From Simplicispira lacusdiani (GTDB lineage Bacteria > Pseudomonadota > Gammaproteobacteria > Burkholderiales > Burkholderiaceae_C), in NCBI RefSeq assembly GCF_003604195.1, contig NZ_QXGR01000009.1:89802-153801 (forward strand): a stretch of 64,000 nucleotides of DNA, read 5' to 3'. The notes under the pieces are model-generated. The model had not been told where the DNA came from, made no database searches, and saw only the letters and a program-made list of their open reading frames with translations. The position numbers and the translations under genes are program-made. This document shows positions 45,874 through 55,130 of this stretch, in pieces (position 1 is the first letter of the stretch; each line of letters begins with the position of its first letter).

Positions 45874-47727
45874 TCAATACATGGCCTCGATCTGTGCCGC
45901 GTATTTCTTTTCCACCAGCTTGCGCTTGAGCTTCATGGTCGGCGTGAGTTCCTCATCCTCGGCCGTGAGCTGGGTGTCGAGCAGAAAGAATTTCTTGATC
46001 TGCTCGACACGGGCAAACTTCTGGTTCACCCGGTTGATCTCGTTCTGGATCAATTCTTGCACTTCGGGGGCGCGCGTCAAACTGGCGTAATTACTGAAGG
46101 GTATGTCCGCATCCTGGGCGAATTTCTCGACGTTCTCCTGGTCGATCATGATGATCACCGTGAGGTAGGGGCGCTTGTCGCCGATGACCACCGCGTCGGT
46201 GACATAGGGCGAAAACTTGAGTTCGTTCTCCAGCTCGCTCGGCGTGATGTTCTTGCCACCGGCCGTGATGATGATGTCCTTCATGCGGTCGGTGATCCGG
46301 AAGAACCCTTCGCCGTCCACCACGCCCACGTCGCCGGTGTGCAGCCAGCCATCCTTGTCGATGGTCTCGGCGGTTTTCTCGGGCAGATTCAGGTAGCCCA
46401 TGAACACATTGGGTCCGCGCACCAGGATCTCGCCCGTGGCGGGGTCGAGCCGCACCTCGTTGAATGCCGCCGCCGGACCGATGGAGCCGGGCTTGATGCG
46501 CGTGGCCGGCACGCCCGTGGAGGCGCCACAGGTCTCCGTCATGCCCCAGACCTCCAGCATGGGCACGCCCAGCGCCAGGTACCACTTGATTAGCTCGGGC
46601 GAGATGGGCGCCGCGCCCGTGATGCAGAAGCGCGCGCGGTGGATGCCGATGAGCTTGCGCGCGTTGTTCAGCGCGAGCCAGCGCGCCAGCGTGAAGCGCA
46701 GCTTCAGGCTGGCGCCCACGGCCTCGCCCGCCATCACCTTCTCGGCGATGCGCATGCCCACGCCGATGCTCCAGGCGTAGGCGGCGCGCTGCAGCATGCT
46801 CGACTCCTTGAGCGCGATCATCACGCCGGAATAGAACTTCTCCCACACGCGCGGCACGGCCGTGAACACCGTGGGCGCGATCTCGCGCACGTTCTCGGGG
46901 ATGGTTTCGGGGTTCTCGACGAAGTTGAGCCTGGAGCCGGTGTAGAGCGCGAAGTATTCGCCTCCCATGCGCTCGGCGATGTGGCACAGCGGCAGGAAGC
47001 ACATGCGCTCGTCGCGCTCGTCCTGGGCCACCAGCGTGTTGAAGCCGCGCGTGGTGTAGACCAGGCCCCGGTGGCTGTGCATGGCGCCCTTGGGCTTGCC
47101 GGTGGTGCCCGAGGTGTAGACCAGGATGGCGAGGTCGCCGGGCTGGCAGGCCGCGCTGCTGCGCTCCACGCAGTCGGGGTGCTGGTCCAGCCACTGCCGG
47201 CCCAGGGCCCGCAGCGCGTCAAGCGACATCACGCCCGGGTCGTCCAGGTCGCGCAGGCCCTTCATGTCGAAGACGACAATCTTGCGCAGCAGCGGCAACT
47301 GGTCGCGTACTTCCAGGGCCTTGTCCAGTTGCTCATCATCCTCGACGAACAGCACGCGCGTGCCGGAGTCCGCGCACAGGTAGTGCACCTGGGCGGCCGC
47401 GTCGGTGGGGTAGATGCCATTGGAAACGCCGCCGCAGCACAGCACCGCCAGGTCGGCCAACACCCATTCCACTACCGTGTTGGCCAGGATGGAGGCGGTC
47501 TGGCCGCGCTCCAGGCCCAGGGCCTGCAGGCCGGCGGCGATCTCGCGCACCGCCTCTGCCGTCTGCCGCCAAGTCCAACTGCGCCAGATGCCCAGCTCCT
47601 TCTGCCGCAGCCAGACCTGGTCGCCGCGCTGCGCCACCGCGTTCCAGAACATGGCGGGGATGGTGTCACCGGCCACCACGTCGGCGCGACCGGGCTGGAT
47701 ATGGCTCAAATTCCAGAGATTGCTCAT
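45874..47727 (-). CDS. Long-chain acyl-CoA synthetase-like ligase
   Basis: A 617-residue AMP-forming ligase. The phosphate loop is LVYTSGTTGKPKGAMHSH, then VWGMTETCGAS, LHTGDVGVVD and MKDIIITAGGKNITPSELE. The C-terminus holds LTPTMKLKRK with the catalytic lysine. It resembles bacterial long-chain or aromatic acyl-CoA ligases of the 600-residue class. It lies 4 bp after livF and 26 bp before the binding-protein gene, so its substrate is probably the compound brought in by the transporter. That link is inference from context. Confidence 0.93.
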   Translation of the reverse strand: MSNLWNLSHIQPGRADVVAGDTIPAMFWNAVAQRGDQVWLRQKELGIWRSWTWRQTAEAVREIAAGLQALGLERGQTASILANTVVEWVLADLAVLCCGGVSNGIYPTDAAAQVHYLCADSGTRVLFVEDDEQLDKALEVRDQLPLLRKIVVFDMKGLRDLDDPGVMSLDALRALGRQWLDQHPDCVERSSAACQPGDLAILVYTSGTTGKPKGAMHSHRGLVYTTRGFNTLVAQDERDERMCFLPLCHIAERMGGEYFALYTGSRLNFVENPETIPENVREIAPTVFTAVPRVWEKFYSGVMIALKESSMLQRAAYAWSIGVGMRIAEKVMAGEAVGASLKLRFTLARWLALNNARKLIGIHRARFCITGAAPISPELIKWYLALGVPMLEVWGMTETCGASTGVPATRIKPGSIGPAAAFNEVRLDPATGEILVRGPNVFMGYLNLPEKTAETIDKDGWLHTGDVGVVDGEGFFRITDRMKDIIITAGGKNITPSELENELKFSPYVTDAVVIGDKRPYLTVIIMIDQENVEKFAQDADIPFSNYASLTRAPEVQELIQNEINRVNQKFARVEQIKKFFLLDTQLTAEDEELTPTMKLKRKLVEKKYAAQIEAMY

Positions 47728-47731
47728 GGTG

Positions 47732-48529
47732 TCACCGCCAGGTTTTCTTTTTCTTCCAGCGCCGCTCGCCGCGCACGCCGGTTTCCTTCATGCCGAGATA
47801 GAACTCCTTGATGTCCTCCTTCTCGCGCAGCCGAGCGCAGGTGTCTTCCATCACGATGCGGCCGTTCTCCAGCACGTAGCCGTAGTCCGAGGCGTTGAGA
47901 GCCATGTTGGCGTTCTGCTCCACCAGCAGGATGGTGGTGCCGCGTTCGCGGTTGATGCGCACCACGATCTCGAAGATCTCCTTGGTGAGCTTCGGACTCA
48001 GACCCAGGCTGGGCTCGTCGAGCAGGATCAGGTCGGGGTTGGCCATCAGCGCGCGCGAAATGGCCAGCATCTGCTGCTGCCCGCCCGACAGCAGGCCCGC
48101 ATCCTGCAGCGCGCGCTCCTTGAGGATGGGGAAGTAGCCAAACACCATCTCCATGTCGCGCGCCACGCCGTCGCGGTCCTTGCGCGTGTAGGCGCCCATC
48201 AGCAGGTTGTCGCGCACCGAGAGCAGCGGGAACACCTCGCGCCCCTCGGGCACGTGCAGCAGGCCTTGCTGCACGATGAAGGCGGGGTCGCGGGCCGTGA
48301 TGTCCTGGCCCTTGAACTCCACCGAGCCCTTGCGCGGGTCGAGGATGCCCGAGATGGTTTTGAGAATAGTGGACTTTCCCGCGCCGTTCGAGCCGAGCAC
48401 CGTGGCGATCTCGCCCTTGCGTACCTGCAGGCTCACGCCTCGGATCGCCTTGATCGGGCCGTAGGCGCTCTCGACGTTGAGCAGCCTGAGCACGGGCGGG
48501 TTGTCGGTGACGGGGGTGATGGCGCTCAT
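47732..48529 (-). CDS. livF: Liv-type ABC transporter ATPase (LivF)
   Basis: A 265-residue ATPase. Walker A is GSNGAGKST, the signature LSGGQQQ, Walker B LILLDEPS, and the H loop LLVEQNA. It has the LivF-type short C-terminus with an unusual basic tail (RRWKKKKTWR). It overlaps livG by four bases (ATGA). Confidence 0.94.
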   Translation of the reverse strand: MSAITPVTDNPPVLRLLNVESAYGPIKAIRGVSLQVRKGEIATVLGSNGAGKSTILKTISGILDPRKGSVEFKGQDITARDPAFIVQQGLLHVPEGREVFPLLSVRDNLLMGAYTRKDRDGVARDMEMVFGYFPILKERALQDAGLLSGGQQQMLAISRALMANPDLILLDEPSLGLSPKLTKEIFEIVVRINRERGTTILLVEQNANMALNASDYGYVLENGRIVMEDTCARLREKEDIKEFYLGMKETGVRGERRWKKKKTWR

Positions 48530-49323
48530 GCGGCCCTCCGCAGCGAAGAAACATCGTCCACCGTGCCCAGGTAGGCCTCGATCACGGCGGGGTCGGTCTG
48601 CACCTCGCGCGGCGTGCCCATGGCCAGCACCTCGCCCTGGTTCATCGCGAGCACGCGGTCCGAGACCTTGGACACCAGCGACATGTCGTGCTCCACCATC
48701 AGCACCGTGATGCCCAGCTCCTGCTGGATGTCCTGGATCCAGAACGCCATGTCGTCGGTCTCCTCCACGTTGAGGCCCGATGAAGGCTCGTCGAGCAGCA
48801 GCAGCTGGGGTTCGGTGCACAGCGCGCGCGCCAGTTCCACCACCTTGCGCACGCCATAGGGCAGGCCCGCCACCAGGGTGTCGCGGTAGTGCTGCAGGTG
48901 CAGCAGGTCGATGACCTCCTCGGCCTTCAGCCGGGCCTGCAGTTCGGCCTCGCGCGCGGTGGCGGTGAAGAACAGGTCATGCAGCAAGCCCGTGCGGCGG
49001 TGCGTGTGCCGGCCGATCAGCAGGTTGTGCAGCACCGTGGCGTGCTCGAACAGCTCGATGTTCTGGAAGGTGCGCGCGATGCCCAGGCGGGCGATGGCAT
49101 GCGGCGGCTGGGCGGTGAGCCTTTGGCCCTGGTAGTCGATCTCGCCCGTGGTGGGCGTGTAGATCCGGCTGATGAGGTTGAACACCGTGGTCTTGCCGGC
49201 ACCGTTGGGCCCGATGAGCGTGAACACCTCGCCCTTGCGCACATCGAAGCTCACGTTGTTGACGGCCAGCACGCCGCCGAAGCGCACGCTGAGGTTGCGG
49301 GCCGAGAGCAGGATATCGCTCAT
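48526..49323 (-). CDS. livG: Liv-type ABC transporter ATPase (LivG)
   Basis: A 265-residue ATPase with Walker A GPNGAGKTT, Q-loop RTFQNIELF, the LivG-specific signature LPYGVRK in place of LSGGQ, Walker B LLLLDEPS and H loop MVEHDM. The LivG insert after the Q loop (LFFTATAREAELQARLKAEEV) is present. It lies 27 bp downstream of livM. Confidence 0.94.
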   Translation of the reverse strand: MSDILLSARNLSVRFGGVLAVNNVSFDVRKGEVFTLIGPNGAGKTTVFNLISRIYTPTTGEIDYQGQRLTAQPPHAIARLGIARTFQNIELFEHATVLHNLLIGRHTHRRTGLLHDLFFTATAREAELQARLKAEEVIDLLHLQHYRDTLVAGLPYGVRKVVELARALCTEPQLLLLDEPSSGLNVEETDDMAFWIQDIQQELGITVLMVEHDMSLVSKVSDRVLAMNQGEVLAMGTPREVQTDPAVIEAYLGTVDDVSSLRRAA

Positions 49324-49350
49324 GTCAGGGATTCCTCGCGGGGTGGCGCT

Positions 49351-50427
49351 TCATTTCAAGCGGTCCGATTTCTGGAACGACTTCTGCCGCTTGAACATGC
49401 CCTTGCGGTAGAACGGGAAAAGCTGCAGCCAGGTCCGGATCTTGAGCCAGCGGCCATACAACCCCATGGGCTCGAACAGCACGAAGGCGATCAGCACCAT
49501 GCCGTACACGGCGGCCTGCAGGCCCGGCGCCTGGCCGATGGCGGCGGGCAGGTGGTCCTTCACCAGGCTGATGGCCTGCGGCATGGTGATGAGGAAGAGG
49601 GCGCCGAGGAACACGCCATGCACCGAACCCAGGCCGCCGATCACGATCATCAGCAGCAGGTCGATGGACTGCAGGATGTTGAACTGGTCGGGCGAGATGA
49701 ACTGCAGCTTGTGCGCGTACAGCGCACCGGCGATGCCGGCCAGCGCCGCCGACAACGCGAACGACAGCGTCTTGTAGCGTGCCAGGTGGATGCCCATGCT
49801 CTGGGCCGAGATCTCCGAGTCGCGGATGGCGACGAAGGCCCGCCCCGTGGGCGCGCGCAGCAGGTTGAGCAGGCCCAGCGTCGCCGCCACCGTGATGGCC
49901 AGGCACAGGAAGTAGAAGGCCTCGCCGCTGGCGACCGTCCAGCCGAACATCGAAGGCGCCTTGATGTGCATGCCCGCGTTGCCGCCCGTGACCGATTCCC
50001 AGCGCGCGAACACTTCCTCGATGATGAAGCCGAACGACAGCGTGGCCATGCCCAGGTAGATGCCCTTGACGCGCAGCGCCGGCAGCCCCACCACCAGGCC
50101 CATCGCGGCCGAGAGCCCGGCGGCGCAGGCCAGTGCCAGGGGGAAGGGCCAGCCCGCGTTGGTGAGCACCGCCTGCGCATAGGCGCCCACGCCGAGGAAG
50201 GCGGCATGCCCGAGCGAGAACAGCCCGGTGAAGCCCGCCAGCAGCATCAGCCCCAGGCCGGCGATGGCGTAGATGAGCACGAAGGTGAGTTGCGCCAGCC
50301 AATACTCGGCCAGCAGCCAGGGCGCGGCCAACAGGGCCAGCACCAGGGCGCCATACCAGAACACATGGCCGGGGTGCTTGGCCAGGCGGATGTCCTGGCG
50401 GTAATCGGTCTTGAAGATGAAACGCAT
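49351..50427 (-). CDS. livM: Liv-type ABC transporter permease (LivM)
   Basis: A 358-residue permease with about nine or ten hydrophobic segments. The family-typical GLSLMLLAGFTGLFSLGHAAFLGVGAY region follows the first helices, and the coupling region RDSEISAQSMGIHLARYK contacts the ATPases. The gene starts 4 bp after the livH stop. Confidence 0.94.
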   Translation of the reverse strand: MRFIFKTDYRQDIRLAKHPGHVFWYGALVLALLAAPWLLAEYWLAQLTFVLIYAIAGLGLMLLAGFTGLFSLGHAAFLGVGAYAQAVLTNAGWPFPLALACAAGLSAAMGLVVGLPALRVKGIYLGMATLSFGFIIEEVFARWESVTGGNAGMHIKAPSMFGWTVASGEAFYFLCLAITVAATLGLLNLLRAPTGRAFVAIRDSEISAQSMGIHLARYKTLSFALSAALAGIAGALYAHKLQFISPDQFNILQSIDLLLMIVIGGLGSVHGVFLGALFLITMPQAISLVKDHLPAAIGQAPGLQAAVYGMVLIAFVLFEPMGLYGRWLKIRTWLQLFPFYRKGMFKRQKSFQKSDRLK

Positions 50428-50431
50428 GCGG

Positions 50432-51307
50432 TCAGACTTTCTTGCGCAACTTTTCGCCGAAGAGCCCGCTGGGCTTGACCATCAGCATGATCAGCACCAC
50501 CACGTAGGCCGCCACGTCCTTGAAGCCATCGGGCAGATAAAAGCCCGAGAACGATTCGACCAGCCCGATCACCAGCCCGCCCACGATGGCGCCCGGCAGG
50601 CTGCTGAAGCCGCCCACCACGGCCGCCGGAAAGGCCTTGAGCCCGATGAAGCCCATGTTGGCGTGCACGAAGGTGATGGGCGCGAGCAGCAACCCGGCGA
50701 TGGCCGCCACGGCAGCCGCCAGCGCCCACACCAGGCCGTTGAGGCGTTGCACCGGAATGCCCATGTAGTAGGCCGCGAGCTGGTTCTGCGAAGAGGCCTG
50801 CATGGCGATGCCCAGCTTGCTGTACTTGAACAGCACGAACAGCAGCAGGCACAGCACGGCGGTGGCGGCGATGATGGCCACCTGCTCGACGTTGACCACC
50901 AGCGCGCCGAGGGTCCAGATCTCGTCCTTGTAGGGCACGGGCAGCACATAGGTCTCGGTGCCGATGCCGGGGATCATGGTGATGATGCCGCGCGCCGTGT
51001 AGCCCACGCCGATGGTCAGCATCACGATGGAGAAGGCCGGTTGCCCGAGGATGGGGCGCACGATGGCGCGCTCGATCACCATGCCGAAAAGCGCCATGCC
51101 CGCGATGGCGCTGAGCACCGCCAGCCAGAACGGGAAACCCATGAGCGTCATGCAGGCCAAGCCCATGAAGGCGCCCAGCATCATCAGCTCGCCCTGGGCG
51201 AAACTCACGGTCTCTGTGCCCTTGTAGATCAGCACGAAGCCCAGCGCGATGAGGCCGTAGATACACCCCTGCGACACGCCGCTGATGACCAGCTGCAAAA
51301 ACTGCAC
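50432..51307 (-). CDS. livH: Liv-type ABC transporter permease (LivH)
   Basis: A 291-residue permease of about eight helices. LivH marks are SGVSQGCIYGLIALGFVLIYKGT near the start, SFAQGELMMLGAF, and SSQNQLAAYYMGIPVQRLN as coupling segment. It is the first gene of the operon livH-livM-livG-livF-ligase-binding protein. The start codon is GTG (51305-51307) with a GGGAGA ribosome-binding site. No clear promoter was identified in the 141-bp gap before it. Confidence 0.94.
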   Translation of the reverse strand: MQFLQLVISGVSQGCIYGLIALGFVLIYKGTETVSFAQGELMMLGAFMGLACMTLMGFPFWLAVLSAIAGMALFGMVIERAIVRPILGQPAFSIVMLTIGVGYTARGIITMIPGIGTETYVLPVPYKDEIWTLGALVVNVEQVAIIAATAVLCLLLFVLFKYSKLGIAMQASSQNQLAAYYMGIPVQRLNGLVWALAAAVAAIAGLLLAPITFVHANMGFIGLKAFPAAVVGGFSSLPGAIVGGLVIGLVESFSGFYLPDGFKDVAAYVVVLIMLMVKPSGLFGEKLRKKV

Positions 51308-51448
51308 GTTGCCGTCTCCCGGTTGTTGGTGTCCGGTTTATAGCGGTGCACCCGGGGCTTGTCGCTAAGGGTTTTCCGGCGGTGATGTAAACCCCTGTCC
51401 CGCGCGAGACAGCGGCGCACGGCGCCCGTGCGCGGAGCGTCGGCGGCG

Positions 51449-51817
51449 TCAGTCGATGCCGAAGCGCTCGCGCAGGGCCGCGCCGAAGGCTTGCGTACCG
51501 CTGAGCGACAAGGTCACGGTATGGCGCGTCTGGCCTGCCTCGCCCGGCTGCCGCGCAAGGCGGCGCGTGGCCTCGTCGTAATGCCATTGGTCGGGCGCCG
51601 CGCCCTCGTGCAGCGCCTGCAGGTCGTAGTCCCAGGCATGGCCCTCGTCGATGGGGCCGCGCCGCCCGGCAAAGGCCTGGTGCGCCCAGGCGAGCACTTG
51701 CTCCAGTTCGGCCAGCAGCGCCGGCAGGTGCCCGGGCGCGACCGAGGCCATGGCATCCCAGGTGCCCGTTCCCTCTTCGTCTTCGCTGTAGTCAAAATCG
51801 AGGTATTGCAGGGTCAT
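51449..51817 (-). CDS. Uncharacterised protein
   Basis: A 122-residue acidic protein that I do not recognise. It begins MTLQYLDFDYSEDEEGTGTWDAMASV and has a middle YDLQALHEGA and a C-terminal TVTLSLSGTQAFGAALRERF. The pattern of alternating strands and helices looks like a small globular domain. It is probably cytoplasmic. The ATG at 51817 starts the acidic N-terminus; the frame upstream is open by GC bias only. It is divergent from the lone ABC ATPase gene, 84 bp away, which may share control. Confidence 0.7.
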   Translation of the reverse strand: MTLQYLDFDYSEDEEGTGTWDAMASVAPGHLPALLAELEQVLAWAHQAFAGRRGPIDEGHAWDYDLQALHEGAAPDQWHYDEATRRLARQPGEAGQTRHTVTLSLSGTQAFGAALRERFGID

Positions 51818-51901
51818 GGCGGTGGGGTGGTGCAAGGCGGCAAGGCCGCATTGTCGGGCACCGCGCGCCGGCCCGGAACAAGCCAGGAAAAGAGAGGACA
51901 C

Positions 51902-52531
51902 ATGAACGAAATGGCAACGCTCCTGCAGGTCGACGGCCTGTGTTTCGCGTACCCGCAGCGCCCGCTGTTCGCCGGCTGGTCGGCCCGCCTGGGTGGGGGC
52001 GCCACGCTGGTGCTGGGCGGCGAGAGCAGCGGCAAGACCACGCTGCTGCGCCTGCTGGCGGGCGCCCTGCCAGTCGATGGCGGGCGCCTGGCGCTGCGCG
52101 GCGCGGTGCTGGCCGATGCGCCGCAGGCCTACCGCGGCCAGGTGTTCTGGGAAGACCCGCGCTCGGATGCCATCGACCCGCTCACGGTGCGGGACTGGCT
52201 GCGGTCGCTGCCCGCGCTGTACCCCGCATGGGACGCGCAGGCCCTGGACGGCCATGTGCGGGGCTTCGGCCTGGAGCCGCACCTGGACAAGGGCTTCTAC
52301 ATGCTGTCCACCGGCAGCCGGCGCAAGGCGCTGATGGCGGCGGCCCTGGCCTCGGGCGCGGCGCTCACGCTCATCGATGAACCCGTGGGCGGGCTCGACC
52401 GCCCCTCGGTGCTCTACCTGCAGCAGGCGCTGGCCCACCATGCGCAAGAGCCGCGTGCCCTGGTGGTGGCCCACTACGAAGCTCTGCCGGGCGTGCCCTG
52501 GGCCCAGGTGCTCGAATTGCCTGACGCGTGA
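51902..52531 (+). CDS. Stand-alone ABC ATPase with atypical signature
   Basis: A 209-residue ATP-binding cassette. Walker A GGESSGKTT (from residue 39) and Walker B ALTLIDEP are intact, and the H loop is VVAHYE. The signature is LSTGSRRK rather than LSGGQ, a form also seen in CcmA-like and repair-type cassettes. No permease gene is adjacent, so it may work with a distant partner or on a soluble target. It follows an AGAGAGG-like ribosome-binding site. The role is unknown. Confidence 0.78.
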   Translation: MNEMATLLQVDGLCFAYPQRPLFAGWSARLGGGATLVLGGESSGKTTLLRLLAGALPVDGGRLALRGAVLADAPQAYRGQVFWEDPRSDAIDPLTVRDWLRSLPALYPAWDAQALDGHVRGFGLEPHLDKGFYMLSTGSRRKALMAAALASGAALTLIDEPVGGLDRPSVLYLQQALAHHAQEPRALVVAHYEALPGVPWAQVLELPDA

Positions 52532-52660
52532 AACATTCCCTGCGGCGGTACGGCCCTTGCGCGGTGCACCGTGCCGGGAAAGTCCACCAATCTGCCGCGC
52601 TTTTGCTTCCTGGGTAGACTGGCCGCTCGCCGCACCTTTCACCACCCCACGAGTCCCGCC

Positions 52661-53293
52661 ATGGATGCCCTTCTTTTCGTGCCAGTGGCCGTCGCCATCT
52701 CGCTCACGCCCGGCCCCAACAACTTCTGCGGCCTGAACAACGGCATCCGCGCCGGGGTGGGGGCCGCGATGGTGGCCACGCTCGGGCGCGTGGCGGCGTT
52801 CGCGATCTTCCTCGCCATCTCGGCCGTGGGCCTGGGCGCCATGCTGCTGGCCTCCGAGGCAGCGTTCACCGCCGTGAAATGGGTGGGCGCGTGCTACCTG
52901 TTCTGGCTGGGCTGGCGTGCCTGGCGCAGCCGCGACTTCAGCGGGTTGGCGCTCGACGACGCCGGCGATGCACCCATGCCCAGCGGGTCCGTGAACCTGC
53001 GCGCGCTGATCGCGCAGGAATTCCTGCTCGGCATCACCAACCCCAAGGCCATCATCCTGTTCGCGGCCATCTTCCCGCAGTTCATCGACCCGGCGCAGCC
53101 AGCCGCGCGGCAGTTCCTGGTGCTCGGCTCCATCTACCTCGCGGGCGAATTCGTCTCCACGGCGGTCTATGCCACCTGCGGGCGCCAGATCCGCCGCTTC
53201 GTGCGCACCTCGCGCGGCGTGGTGCGTCTGAACAAGGCCACGGGCGGCTTCTTCATGGGCGCGGGCGGCCTGCTGCTGGCCACCCACCGCTGA
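52661..53293 (+). CDS. LysE-family exporter
   Basis: A 210-residue inner-membrane exporter of the LysE/RhtB family. It begins with the family motif LTPGPNNFCGLNNGIRAG, and six hydrophobic segments follow, with GITNPKAIILFAAIFPQFID in the middle. Substrates of relatives are amino acids or their analogues such as lysine, threonine, homoserine or cysteine; this one is not assigned. It stands alone between the ABC ATPase gene and the efflux operon. Confidence 0.92.
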   Translation: MDALLFVPVAVAISLTPGPNNFCGLNNGIRAGVGAAMVATLGRVAAFAIFLAISAVGLGAMLLASEAAFTAVKWVGACYLFWLGWRAWRSRDFSGLALDDAGDAPMPSGSVNLRALIAQEFLLGITNPKAIILFAAIFPQFIDPAQPAARQFLVLGSIYLAGEFVSTAVYATCGRQIRRFVRTSRGVVRLNKATGGFFMGAGGLLLATHR

Positions 53294-53411
53294 ACGGGCC
53301 CGCACCGCCGCTGCTTCGGTAAAGCCAAGGTAAAACCCGCCCCTGCGAAGGGCGGGGTGGCGCGGGGGCTGGCTACCATACGCGCTGGCTCCACTCCGCT
53401 GTGCTTTCACC

Positions 53412-55100
53412 ATGCGTTCTTCCCCACTGATCCACCGGCGCCGCCGGCCCGCATCGCACCAGGCGGGGCGCGCGCGATGGTGGATCGCCGGCCTGCTGCT
53501 GGCCGTGGCGCTGGCGGGCGCGGGCGGCTGGTGGTGGAAGCAACGCCAGGCCGGCGATGCAGCCTCCACGGCAGCCCCTGGCGCACCGGCGGCGAACGGG
53601 CGCAAGGCCGGCGGGCCGGGGCGCTTTGGCGGCGGCCAGGTGCAGCCCGTCTCGGTGGGCGAGGTGCAGCGCCGGGACATGCGCGTGCTTGTCAGCGCCA
53701 TCGGCACCATGAGCGCCCGCGCCACGGCCGTGGTGCGCGCGCGCGTCAGCGGCGAGCTGATGGCGCTGCGCTTCAAGGAGGGCGACGAGGTGCAGGCCGG
53801 CCAGCTGCTGGCCGAGATCGACCCGCGCAGCTTCCAGGCCGCGCTGGGCCAGGCGCAGGGCACGCTGCAGCGCGACCAGGCCCTGCTCAAGAATGCCCGG
53901 CTCGACCTGGCGCGCTACCAGGAGCTGCTGACCACGGATTCCATCGCCAGCCAGCAGGTGGACACGCAGGCCGCCCTGGTGCGCCAGCTCGAAGGCACCG
54001 TGGCGGCGGGGCAGGCGCAGGTGGACGCGGCGCGCCTGCAGCTGGGCTACACCAAGGTCACCGCGCCGTTCGCCGGCCGCCTGGGCCTGCGCCAGGCCGA
54101 CCGGGGCAACGTGGTCGGCCCGACGGACGCCAACGGCATCGTCAGCATCAACCAGGTCCGGCCCATCGACGCCGCCTTCGCCGTGCCCGAGGTGCACCTC
54201 GCGCAGATCAACCAGCGCCTGGGCGAGGGCGCGCGCATGCCCGTGGAGCTGTGGGACCGCGAGCAAAAGCGCCTGCTGGCGCGCGGGCGCCTGGCCGCGC
54301 TCGACAACGCCATCGACACCACCACCGGCACCGTGAAGGTCAAGGCGGCCTTCGCCAACGACGACGGCGCCCTGTTCCCCAACCAGTTCGTGAACGTCAA
54401 GCTGCAGGTGAACCTGCTTGAAGGCGTGCTCACCGTGCCCGCCACGGCGGTGCAGAACAACTATGTGTACCTCGTGCAGCAGGACGGCACCGTGACACAG
54501 CGGCGCATCCGCGTGGGCGTGGCCGATGGCGATCGCGTGAGCGTGGAGGGCGAGCTGCGGGAGGGCGACCAGGTCGTCACCGACGGCATCGACCGCCTGC
54601 GCGAGGGCGCCAAGGTGGCCGTTATCGACGCGGGCGCCGCCGCGCGCGCCGACGAGGCCGCGCAGGAGAACGGTGGCCGGCGCGCCGCCTTCCTGCGCAG
54701 CCTCACGCAGGAAGAGCGCGACAAGCTCGCCGCCATGTCGCCCGAGGAGCGGCGTGCCTTCATCCGCGCGCGCCGCGCGCAGCAGGGCGATGCCGCCGGA
54801 GCGCCCGCCGCGCCGGCCTTCGCCGCGTCCACATCGGCCGCACCGGCCGCGCCAGCGGCGCGCGGTGGGGCCTCGGAGCCCGCGCGCCGCGCGCCGGCCA
54901 GCGTGCCTGCACCGGCCGACGGCGCCGCGCCCGCGCAGGCCGCCAGCCTGCCGCCCGAGGTGCGTGACTTCCTGCGCCAGATGCCCGCGCAGGAGCGCGA
55001 GAAGCTTGCCGCCATGCCGCCCGAAGAGCGGCGCGCCTTCATCCGCGCGCGCATGGCCGAGCAGCGCGCCGCCGGTGCCTCCGCGCCGGCCTCGCGCTGA
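53412..55100 (+). CDS. mdtA: RND efflux adaptor (MdtA-like) with duplicated tail
   Basis: A 562-residue membrane-fusion protein linking the RND pump to the outer-membrane channel. An N-terminal hydrophobic anchor lies near residues 24-41, followed by the usual lipoyl, hairpin and beta-barrel regions (VVRARVSGELMALRFKEGDEV, YTKVTAPFAGRLGLRQAD, LTVPATAVQNNYVYLV). The core ends near residue 415. Beyond it lie ~145 extra residues with two copies of a ~32-residue unit, 427-458 and 520-552, each with PEERRAFIRAR, joined by an Ala/Pro linker. MdtA-type proteins normally lack this. It starts the mdtA-mdtB-mdtC-lipoprotein operon. Confidence 0.92.
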   Translation: MRSSPLIHRRRRPASHQAGRARWWIAGLLLAVALAGAGGWWWKQRQAGDAASTAAPGAPAANGRKAGGPGRFGGGQVQPVSVGEVQRRDMRVLVSAIGTMSARATAVVRARVSGELMALRFKEGDEVQAGQLLAEIDPRSFQAALGQAQGTLQRDQALLKNARLDLARYQELLTTDSIASQQVDTQAALVRQLEGTVAAGQAQVDAARLQLGYTKVTAPFAGRLGLRQADRGNVVGPTDANGIVSINQVRPIDAAFAVPEVHLAQINQRLGEGARMPVELWDREQKRLLARGRLAALDNAIDTTTGTVKVKAAFANDDGALFPNQFVNVKLQVNLLEGVLTVPATAVQNNYVYLVQQDGTVTQRRIRVGVADGDRVSVEGELREGDQVVTDGIDRLREGAKVAVIDAGAAARADEAAQENGGRRAAFLRSLTQEERDKLAAMSPEERRAFIRARRAQQGDAAGAPAAPAFAASTSAAPAAPAARGGASEPARRAPASVPAPADGAAPAQAASLPPEVRDFLRQMPAQEREKLAAMPPEERRAFIRARMAEQRAAGASAPASR

Positions 55101-55130
55101 CGCTTTAGCGACCCCACGGGCAAGGCCGCC

